Source: Pseudomonadota bacterium (GTDB lineage: Bacteria > Pseudomonadota > Alphaproteobacteria > Micropepsales > Micropepsaceae). From it: a stretch of DNA of 12,214 nucleotides. The notes beneath the pieces are model-generated. The model ran no database searches, had not been told where the DNA came from, and saw only the letters and a program-made list of their open reading frames with translations. This document shows, piece by piece, positions 6,842 to 12,214 of the stretch. The position numbers and the translations under genes are program-made. The stretch spans positions 1-12,214 of the forward strand of contig JAKBAU010000079.1 of assembly GCA_021808875.1 (NCBI GenBank), given 5' to 3'. Within the stretch, counting starts at the first letter, position 1; each line of letters begins with the position of its first letter.

Positions 6842-7789
6842 GTGGCGGGCGACGATCTTGACCCCGAGATCCGCAGCTTTGCGGCTGAAATGGCGCGGGC
6901 CTATGCGCGCTATCCCGCGCTCGACCAGGTGCCGCTGAGCGAGGCCCGTCAGATCGCCGAGAAAGTCAGGCTGCCCTGGCGCCAGGGCGGTCCGGTGATG
7001 CATCGGAGCGACGAGCTTCACCTGCCGACGCCACATGGCTTGGTACGGGTGCGCATCCATCGCCCCAATGCTTCGGCCCGGCTGCCGGCACTGGTTTACC
7101 TGCATGGCGGGGGCTGGACGATCTTCAGCATCGATTCCCATGACCGGCTTATGCGCGAATTTGCGGCCCGTGCCCAGATCGCAGTCGTGGGTGTGGACTA
7201 TGCGCTCTCGCCGGAAGTCAAGTATCCCGTGGCGCTTGACCAGGTGCTTGCGATTGCAAGGCTTTTGGCGCACGAGCCGTCCCGCTTTGGTCTCGTGCCA
7301 GGGCGCCTCGCCCTTGGGGGCGATTCGGCTGGCGGCAATCTGGCGCTGGCTGCCGCCCTCAAGCTCAACGCGGCGGGCGAGGCTATCGTACGCGCGCTCC
7401 TGCTTCTTTATGGCGCCTTCTCGCAGGAAATCTCGGCCGAAGCCACACGCCGCTATGGCGGGCCTGACTACATGCTCACCGCCACTGAAATGGACCAGTT
7501 CTGGTCGAACTATCTGCCAGACAGGGGTGCGCCTGAAGACCTCTATGCCGCCCCGCTCAAGGCCCGGCTTGAAGGTCTTCCCAGCACCTTAGTGCTTGCC
7601 GGAGCCTGCGATATCCTCAGCGAACAAAGTGTTTTTTTGGCACAGCGTCTGAAAGACGCCGGGGTGAAGACCGAACTTAAAATCTATGCAGGCGCAACCC
7701 ACAGCTTTCTGGAGGCGGTGTCGCGCGCGCGCCTCGCCGATCAGGCACTGGCCGAGAGTGCCGCGTTTCTGAGCGCAGAGCTTGCCTGA
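6842..7789 (+). CDS. Alpha/beta hydrolase, hormone-sensitive-lipase (family IV) esterase-like
   Basis: With GTG at 6842 this is a soluble 315-residue enzyme with no signal peptide. It has the family IV oxyanion motif HGGGW (from His88), the nucleophile motif GGDSAGGN (Ser162), Asp257 in GACDILSE and His287 in ATHSF, so a full triad. Such enzymes hydrolyse carboxyl esters of small or acyl substrates; the true substrate is unknown. The start is uncertain. GTG at 6788 would add 18 residues but has no useful ribosome site. GTG at 6833 lies only two bases after GGAAAGG (6824-6830), whereas 6842 has 11 bases. The family-like part begins at DLDPEIRSF, just after 6842. The gene is divergent from the AraC gene, its likely regulator, and lies 131 bases before the TonB receptor on the same strand, so they may be co-expressed. 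Confidence 0.88.
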   Translation: MAGDDLDPEIRSFAAEMARAYARYPALDQVPLSEARQIAEKVRLPWRQGGPVMHRSDELHLPTPHGLVRVRIHRPNASARLPALVYLHGGGWTIFSIDSHDRLMREFAARAQIAVVGVDYALSPEVKYPVALDQVLAIARLLAHEPSRFGLVPGRLALGGDSAGGNLALAAALKLNAAGEAIVRALLLLYGAFSQEISAEATRRYGGPDYMLTATEMDQFWSNYLPDRGAPEDLYAAPLKARLEGLPSTLVLAGACDILSEQSVFLAQRLKDAGVKTELKIYAGATHSFLEAVSRARLADQALAESAAFLSAELA

Positions 7790-7882
7790 TACGCCGGACT
7801 ACCGCTTATTGCTGGCCTAATCGCGATAATTTCCGTCCCGTCTGGAACTGCAAGGCGTTTAAAAGCTCCGCACACTTGCTTA

Positions 7883-7901
7883 CGTCGCCACTCTGGCGAC
7901 G
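7883..7901 (+). promoter_or_regulatory. Perfect stem-loop just upstream of the TonB-receptor ribosome site
   Basis: CGTCGCCA (7883-7890) and TGGCGACG (7894-7901) are perfect 8-bp arms around CTC. The structure ends six bases before the Shine-Dalgarno site at 7908. There is no T-run, so it is either an operator or a leader hairpin affecting translation or mRNA stability. Confidence 0.4.
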
Positions 7902-7907
7902 CCGCAC

Positions 7908-7915
7908 AAGGGGAG
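7908..7915 (+). promoter_or_regulatory. Strong ribosome binding site fixing the receptor start at 7921
   Basis: AAGGGGAG is followed by five bases and then ATG ATG at 7921. This supports 7921 over the in-frame upstream TTG/ATG-type starts such as the one at 7876, which would place the 8-bp hairpin inside the coding sequence. Confidence 0.75.
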
Positions 7916-7920
7916 TGGCG

Positions 7921-10056
7921 ATGATGCGCAAGCGCAATGTGGTCGGAGCAGAGCGGTTAGGACGAGTTCCACGTTCAGCGCTCCTGGCACTTTCTGCCTC
8001 GGTGCTGGTGCTGGCCTCGGCGATGGCGGCAAAGGCCGGTGACGGTATCGAGACGGTGGTCGTGACGGCGCCGCATTATGTACCCAAATCCTCGAACATC
8101 GGAACCAAGCTCGGAGTTCCCTTGATCGAGGTTCCACAATCGGTTTCGGTGATTAACCGCGATCAGATCTCGCTGCTCGACGAGCAGAACCTTGGCGAAG
8201 CGGTACGCTACACCTCCGGCATTGTCGGCGAGGATTTCGGTACCGATGAGCGTTATGACTGGCTGACTTTGCGCGGGTTTCAGCCCATCGAATACATCGA
8301 CGGACTTCAGGCTCCGATCGGTTCGGTTTCCAATGTCGGTGTCGATCTTTATGGCTTTCAGAGCGTACAGGTACTCAAAGGCCCCGCATCGACGCTTTAC
8401 GGCTCGGCGCCGCCGGGTGGCATCATCAATCTGACCAGCCGCCGCCCTCAGGCCAGGTTCGGCGGCGAGCTGCAGGTGCAGTATGGCAGCCATGACGACA
8501 AGCAGTTGGCGGGCACGGTCACCGGCACACTTTATGGCGACGATCTTGTCGAAGGCAGTCTCACTGCGCTGTGGCGCAGACGCGGTACCCAGATCACCGG
8601 CGAGACCTCGAACCGGGTCTATCTCGCCCCGGCGCTCACTTTCAATATTTCCCCGGCAACGATGCTGACCCTGCTCAGCTATTATCAGTATGACGACATC
8701 AGAGGTGGCGATGGCGGCTTTCTGCCTGCCTATGGCGTGCTTCTGCCCAACCCACTCGGGAAGGTTCCTGTCAGTACCAATCTCGGTGACACCAGGTATA
8801 ATGACTTCCGCCGCAGCCAGTATGGTATCGGTTACGATCTGCATCATCAGTTCAGCAGCTGGCTCAGCTTCGAACAGAACCTCAAATTCTTCTACAACCA
8901 TAATCGGATGCTGGACGTCTACGGCGCCGGCCTGCTAACCGGCAGCAATGGTCTTCCGGTCGATTACCGAACGGTCGAGCGCTATAATTTCCCCTTCCAG
9001 GAGGCGATCACCTCATTCAACGTGGATTCCCGCCTCAACGCCGATTTTAGTCTCGGCCTGATCCAGAACAAGGCCTTGCTTGGCCTTGACTATCGTGATT
9101 ATCGCGACAACTCGGACTATGGCTTTTCGTTCGCGCCGCCCATCGATCTGTTCCATCCGGTTTACGGCATGGCAATCACCACCCCGCCTCTCATGCCCTA
9201 TACGCGGGAAGTGCAGCGCCAGACCGGGCTCTATGCGGAGGACCAGGCGCGTTACCACAGCTGGATCCTGACCCTCAGTGGTCGGCAGGACTGGCTTACG
9301 ACCAAGAACTACGGCAGACCGAGCAACGACCAGGACTTCACTTACCGCGCTGGGGTGAATTACCTGTTTGACAGCGGCCTGGCGCCCTATGTCAGCTATG
9401 CGACCTCGTTTGAACCGGTCCCCGGCGCCGACTTTGCCGGCCATCCCTTCAAGCCGAGTACGGGGAACCAGGTCGAAGCCGGCATCAAGTTCGAGCCCAC
9501 ATTCCTGCCCCGCGATGTGCAGGCGCTAGCTACCCTCGCCGTCTACGACATCAACGAGAGCAATGTCCTGACGAGTGATCCCACCCACGCCTTTTTCAGC
9601 GTCCAGACCGGTGCTGCAGAGGTGAAGGGTGTCGAGCTGGAAGGGGTGACGCGGATCAACAACCAGATCACGATCAACGCTTCCTATACCTATACCGATG
9701 CCCAGGTGACACGCAGCAATGGCAATGATCTTGGCAAGCGCCTGCCGATGGTGCCACTGCACAAGTTCTCCGCCCTCGGGGACTACACACTGCAAAAGGG
9801 CATACTGGCCGGTTTTGGCGGTGGCGTCGGCATACGCTATCTGAGCAGCAGCTATGGTGATCCGGCCAATCAGTTCCGCAATCCTTCGGTGGTCCTGTGG
9901 GATGCGATCCTGCATTACGATTTTCATCCCTGGCGCCTGCAACTCAACGCCTCGAATCTGTTCGACAAGACCTATATTTCTCGCTGCACCTCGATCAGCC
10001 AGTGCTTCTATGGCACCGGCCGTACATTGGATCTGACACTGACACGCAAGTTCTGA
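7921..10056 (+). CDS. TonB-dependent siderophore receptor (FhuA/FpvA-like)
   Basis: This 711-residue outer-membrane receptor imports ferric siderophores using energy from TonB-ExbBD. It has an N-terminal signal peptide with a basic start, a hydrophobic core (about residues 20-36) and a likely cut after AKA at 39. A TonB box, ETVVVTA, follows at 44-50. The plug domain begins at about residue 65, with VPQSVSVINRDQI, LRGFQ and VQVLKGPASTLYGSAPPGGIIN, which are diagnostic of the siderophore-receptor group. The remainder is a 22-strand type barrel that ends in Phe (LTRKF), as needed for outer-membrane insertion. A Cys pair (C689 and C695) near the end, followed by FYGTGRT, is also common in ferrichrome-type receptors. 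The ligand cannot be read from sequence. No Fur-like box was found upstream. A hairpin follows the stop codon by five bases. Confidence 0.95.
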   Translation: MMRKRNVVGAERLGRVPRSALLALSASVLVLASAMAAKAGDGIETVVVTAPHYVPKSSNIGTKLGVPLIEVPQSVSVINRDQISLLDEQNLGEAVRYTSGIVGEDFGTDERYDWLTLRGFQPIEYIDGLQAPIGSVSNVGVDLYGFQSVQVLKGPASTLYGSAPPGGIINLTSRRPQARFGGELQVQYGSHDDKQLAGTVTGTLYGDDLVEGSLTALWRRRGTQITGETSNRVYLAPALTFNISPATMLTLLSYYQYDDIRGGDGGFLPAYGVLLPNPLGKVPVSTNLGDTRYNDFRRSQYGIGYDLHHQFSSWLSFEQNLKFFYNHNRMLDVYGAGLLTGSNGLPVDYRTVERYNFPFQEAITSFNVDSRLNADFSLGLIQNKALLGLDYRDYRDNSDYGFSFAPPIDLFHPVYGMAITTPPLMPYTREVQRQTGLYAEDQARYHSWILTLSGRQDWLTTKNYGRPSNDQDFTYRAGVNYLFDSGLAPYVSYATSFEPVPGADFAGHPFKPSTGNQVEAGIKFEPTFLPRDVQALATLAVYDINESNVLTSDPTHAFFSVQTGAAEVKGVELEGVTRINNQITINASYTYTDAQVTRSNGNDLGKRLPMVPLHKFSALGDYTLQKGILAGFGGGVGIRYLSSSYGDPANQFRNPSVVLWDAILHYDFHPWRLQLNASNLFDKTYISRCTSISQCFYGTGRTLDLTLTRKF

Positions 10057-10061
10057 GGCGA

Positions 10062-10097
10062 GCGGCCGCGTGGAACCACGTGGCCGCAGCGTCTTTT
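10062..10097 (+). terminator. GC-rich hairpin after the TonB receptor, probable terminator
   Basis: GCGGCCGCGTGG (10062-10073) pairs with CCACGTGGCCGC (10076-10087): 12 pairs with one G-U, and AA at the tip. TTTT follows at 10094-10097 after a six-base gap. The position five bases after the receptor stop fits a terminator, but the late and short T-tract makes efficiency uncertain; partial read-through into the permease is possible. Confidence 0.5.
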
Positions 10098-10147
10098 GCG
10101 AAGCTGATTGCAGGCCGGCAGAAATTTCTTTGACTGCGCGCAAGAAC

Positions 10148-10153
10148 AAGGAG
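10148..10153 (+). promoter_or_regulatory. Ribosome binding site supporting a TTG start for the permease
   Basis: AAGGAG lies nine bases before TTG at 10163. The alternative GTG at 10070 lies inside the terminator-like stem. Confidence 0.55.
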
Positions 10154-10162
10154 ACGTCCGCA

Positions 10163-11653
10163 TTGTCTGCGCCATCCGCGGCGGACGACACCACACTCAA
10201 CCGTCATCTTGGTCCTTGGACCTTGACCGCGTTGGGCATCGGCGCGGTGATTGGCGGCGGCATCTTCGTCATTACCGGAACTGCAGCTGCCAGGTTTGCT
10301 GGACCGGCCATCGTTATTTCCTTCGTGATTTCCGGCATTGGTTGCCTCTTCGCCGGGTTGTGTTATGCCGAATTCGCCGCGATGTATCCTGTTGCCGGCA
10401 GCGCTTACAGCTATTCGTATGCCGCACTCGGACGCAGCACCGCCTGGTTTGTCGGCTGGAATCTCGTCCTTGAGTATCTCGTCTCCGCCGCCGCGGTTGC
10501 CGTGGGCTGGTCGGGTTATTTCGTCGGCCTGCTCAAGAGCGTTGGTATCGTGCTGGCACCGACCCTGACCTCAGCCCCTCTCACCTTCTCAGCGACGCAA
10601 GGTCTTGTTTTGACCGGCGCCCTAATCAATCTTCCCGCCATGGGCCTCATCGTACTGCTCAGTGTCTTCCTGATCACGGGTGTTCGCGAGACGGCACGGG
10701 CCAATGCACTGATGGTGGCAATCAAGATTGCGGTCGTACTTCTCGTGATCGTATTTGGCGCCAGCCATATCAAGGTGGCGTACTGGCACCCCTTTATTCC
10801 ACCCAATACCGGACGCTTCGGGAATTTCGGCTGGTCGGGAATAATTGCCGCGGCCGGCCTCGTGTTTTTCGCCTATATCGGCTTTGATGCAGTCTCGGTG
10901 GCCGCCCAGGAGGCGCGCAACCCCCAGCGCGACCTGCCCACCGGCATCCTCGCCTCACTGCTCATCTGTACTGTTCTTTACATACTGATGGCGCTCGTCC
11001 TGACCGGCCTTGCCTCCTATCGGACGCTCGATGTCGCCGATCCGGTTTCCTTTGCGGTTTCGCGGATTCCGTCCCTGCGTTGGCTCTCCGACGTCGTTGA
11101 GATCGGAGCCACCGTAGGCCTTGCCTCGGTCGCCTTTGTCGGCCTCTATGGTCAGTCACGTATCTTTTATTCTATGGCCCGCGACGGCTTTCTGCCTCCG
11201 GCCTTCTGTCGCGTGCATCCACGCCTTCATACGCCCTTGATCGGCACTATCATGACCGGAGCCATTGCCGCACTCCTTGCCGGGCTCTTTCCCATTGGTG
11301 TTCTAAGTGAACTGGTCTCGATCGGAACGCTTTGTGCCTTCAGCGTGGTCTGCATCGGCGTGATGTTGCTAAGGGTGCGCGAACCCAACGCCTCACGCCC
11401 CTTCCGTACACCCTTTGTCTGGGTGGTGGCGCCTGCGGGGCTTCTGATTTGTCTGACCATGATGTATGGCCTGCCTGCCGCGACATGGATCCGGCTCGGC
11501 GTTTGGACCGCGATCGGCTTTGCCATCTATTTTGGCTATGGCGTGCTTCATGCCGCACAGCGTCCCCATTGGCAGTCAGAGAGCGCCAAAATTTCCCTCG
11601 GTAGTTCGGGCGCGGAGCAAAGTCTGACGGGGAATTCCCCCACCACGCAGTGA
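10163..11653 (+). CDS. APC-superfamily amino-acid permease (cationic amino-acid transporter / YfnA-like)
   Basis: This polytopic inner-membrane protein is 496 residues from TTG at 10163 and has about 12 hydrophobic helices. Helix 1 carries the APC substrate-site motif GIGAVIGGGIF (residues 25-35). Next come the family block CYAEFAAMYPVAGSAYSYSY and a WNLVLEY segment. FFAYIGFDAVSVAAQEARNP in the middle is the conserved helix 6 to loop region of the CAT/YfnA group. Such carriers take up amino acids by proton coupling or exchange; the substrate is not readable. The frame is open upstream to GTG at 10070, but that stretch is Cys- and Arg-rich, unlike the family, and lies within the hairpin, so the downstream start is preferred. 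It follows the receptor gene and probably has its own or read-through transcription. Confidence 0.9.
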   Translation: MSAPSAADDTTLNRHLGPWTLTALGIGAVIGGGIFVITGTAAARFAGPAIVISFVISGIGCLFAGLCYAEFAAMYPVAGSAYSYSYAALGRSTAWFVGWNLVLEYLVSAAAVAVGWSGYFVGLLKSVGIVLAPTLTSAPLTFSATQGLVLTGALINLPAMGLIVLLSVFLITGVRETARANALMVAIKIAVVLLVIVFGASHIKVAYWHPFIPPNTGRFGNFGWSGIIAAAGLVFFAYIGFDAVSVAAQEARNPQRDLPTGILASLLICTVLYILMALVLTGLASYRTLDVADPVSFAVSRIPSLRWLSDVVEIGATVGLASVAFVGLYGQSRIFYSMARDGFLPPAFCRVHPRLHTPLIGTIMTGAIAALLAGLFPIGVLSELVSIGTLCAFSVVCIGVMLLRVREPNASRPFRTPFVWVVAPAGLLICLTMMYGLPAATWIRLGVWTAIGFAIYFGYGVLHAAQRPHWQSESAKISLGSSGAEQSLTGNSPTTQ

Positions 11654-11681
11654 GACCAGCTGAAGGGGCCCCGCCCAGAGG

Positions 11682-11716
11682 GCGACGCAGACGCCGGGAG
11701 GAAAGGTCTGCGCCGC
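11682..11716 (+). repeat. Imperfect 11-bp stem after the permease gene
   Basis: GCGACGCAGAC (11682-11692) pairs with GTCTGCGCCGC (11706-11716) with one mismatch, around a 13-base loop. It starts 28 bases after the permease stop. It has no T-run; it could be a Rho-type 3' stability structure or a dispersed repeat. Confidence 0.3.
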
Positions 11717-11946
11717 TGCGGTTGGGCCGTCATGACACAACCTCCCAAAAGCGGCGAACGCCGAACTCCCTGGGTGCACTTGCCGCATCCCCACGTGCAG
11801 GCTCTTTAGATCCAGGTCGCACCGTGAACGTAAAACAGACTATAGACGTGCCTGTCCGGTCTTCTGCCGGCCCCCATCGTGGGGTGCGGGGCAGCACCCA
11901 GTCCCCCCTTAATCGGCCCCCTTCGGACCCCAAGATGATTTCGCGA

Positions 11947-12018
11947 AGAGCCCCAGCCCGCCGACCTTTGAGAAGGCGCCCCTGCACCCTGTCTCCTAAA
12001 CCGAAGAGCAGGGGCTCT
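11947..12018 (+). repeat. Two mutually exclusive 8-bp stems upstream of the uvrA SOS box
   Basis: GCAGGGGC (12008-12015) is a perfect partner of GCCCCTGC (11978-11985), with a 22-base loop. GGGGCTCT (12011-12018) is a perfect partner of AGAGCCCC (11947-11954). Both use the same G-run, so only one can form at a time. Whether this part is transcribed is unknown. Confidence 0.3.
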
Positions 12019-12054
12019 GGCGCAATTGCCCACTCCAGGCCGTTGCGGCATACT

Positions 12055-12069
12055 GTTCTTGATTTGTTC
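12055..12069 (+). promoter_or_regulatory. LexA (SOS) box, alphaproteobacterial type, upstream of uvrA
   Basis: GTTC at 12055-12058 and GTTC at 12066-12069 are separated by exactly seven bases, the consensus of alphaproteobacterial LexA. It ends 69 bases before the uvrA start. uvrA is a standard member of the SOS regulon, so LexA repression relieved by RecA after DNA damage is expected. Confidence 0.85.
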
Positions 12070-12084
12070 AAAAAGGGTCAGCGC

Positions 12085-12115
12085 TTGTTCTGCCTGCTGG
12101 CTCCCGCCATATAAC
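12085..12115 (+). promoter_or_regulatory. Possible uvrA promoter
   Basis: TTGTTC (12085-12090) and TATAAC (12110-12115) resemble -35 and -10 elements, but the 19-base spacing is long. Transcription would start near 12122, about 17 bases before the ATG. The SOS box lies just upstream of the -35. Confidence 0.3.
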
Positions 12116-12138
12116 TGGCGTTCCCCGAAAGACCGGAC

Positions 12139-12214
12139 ATGCTGAAGACCATCTCCATCCGCGGCGCCCGCGAGCACAATCTCAAGAACATCGATGTCGA
12201 GATCCCACGTGACA
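12139..12214 (+). CDS. uvrA: Excinuclease ABC subunit A, first 25 codons (continues beyond window)
   Basis: The visible N-terminus contains [20 protein letters not shown], the highly conserved opening of UvrA just before its first Walker A motif. UvrA is the ATP-dependent damage-recognition protein of nucleotide excision repair, acting with UvrB in the cytoplasm. Only 25 codons plus one base are present. ATG at 12139 gives the usual start (MLKTISIRG); the ribosome site is weak (GAAAGA). The upstream SOS box strongly supports the call. Confidence 0.93.
   Translation, partial: MLKTISIRGAREHNLKNIDVEIPRD

Larger units (their letters stand above)
11654..12138. other. Gene-free region rich in inverted repeats between the permease and uvrA
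   Basis: No convincing gene is seen on either strand. The longest frame (from 11650) is Arg/Pro-rich, overlaps the permease stop and matches nothing recognisable. The stretch holds several inverted repeats, including CCCCA (11872-11876) with TGGGG (11880-11884) and GGGTGC (11882-11887) with GCACCC (11894-11899), and ends with the SOS box and probable uvrA promoter. Confidence 0.6.

Noticed and set aside
7801..7880. Possible Fur or Irr box upstream of the TonB receptor
   Set aside because: The only AT-rich patches (GATAAT, TTTAAAA) do not form the dyad or repeated hexamers needed for a Fur-type site.
7975..8901. 308-codon open frame on the minus strand inside the receptor gene
   Set aside because: It is a shadow of the TonB receptor, whose plug motifs are on the other strand.
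11629..11640. 12-bp palindrome GGGGAATTCCCC
   Set aside because: It lies inside the last codons of the permease and is explained by coding sequence; no flanking structure.
11751..11764. CGGCG-AA-CGCCG with TTTT on the minus strand, terminator-like
   Set aside because: The two-base loop cannot form as drawn, leaving a 4-bp stem, and no gene on the minus strand would use it.
11650..12114. 154-codon open frame on the plus strand before uvrA
   Set aside because: It is Arg/Pro-rich without recognisable motifs, overlaps the permease stop, has no ribosome site and spans several hairpins and the SOS box.

Overview
The window looks like a piece of an alphaproteobacterial chromosome. It is GC-rich, and the last gene (uvrA) is preceded by a perfect GTTC-N7-GTTC motif, the LexA/SOS box typical of Alphaproteobacteria. 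A TonB-dependent receptor, Tat export and secreted S9 peptidases show a Gram-negative envelope. The genus cannot be named from the sequence; a Caulobacter-, Sphingomonas- or Rhizomicrobium-like organism is only a guess. No mobile element, CRISPR array, tRNA or rRNA was seen.

Layout, left to right. (1) Two divergent S9A prolyl-oligopeptidase-family genes share a 237-bp intergenic region. The left one (minus strand, 1-1246) runs off the window and shows only its signal sequence and beta-propeller. The right one (1484-3655) is complete, has a twin-arginine signal and resembles oligopeptidase B, with Ser572/Asp657/His692. (2) A minus-strand PepSY-associated four-helix membrane protein (3772-4905) of the FoxB/PiuB type is divergent from a PaiB-like FMN-binding split-barrel protein (5111-5740). 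(3) A minus-strand AraC-family regulator with an N-terminal cupin (5861-6709) converges on the PaiB gene. It appears to be transcribed as a leaderless mRNA, and it is divergent from an HSL-type alpha/beta hydrolase (about 6842-7789). (4) Downstream are a TonB-dependent siderophore receptor (7921-10056), a GC-rich hairpin that is probably a terminator, and an APC-superfamily amino-acid permease (about 10163-11653). (5) A 485-bp gene-free stretch rich in inverted repeats leads to the SOS box and the first 25 codons of uvrA.

Taken together, the region between the left edge and uvrA reads as a nutrient or iron acquisition neighbourhood. It has an outer-membrane ferric-siderophore receptor, a possible inner-membrane ferric-siderophore reductase (PepSY family), a flavin-type protein, a soluble esterase, an AraC regulator, an amino-acid permease and two exported peptidases. 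That these act on one peptide- or ester-containing ligand is inference from proximity. No sequence here proves a common regulon, and no Fur-like box was seen.

The most informative points for a second look are the apparently leaderless AraC gene, the Tat signal on an oligopeptidase-B-like enzyme, the hairpin that overlaps the upstream start of the permease reading frame, the hairpins just upstream of strong Shine-Dalgarno sites, and the mutually exclusive hairpins upstream of uvrA. No clearly new biological system was recognised.
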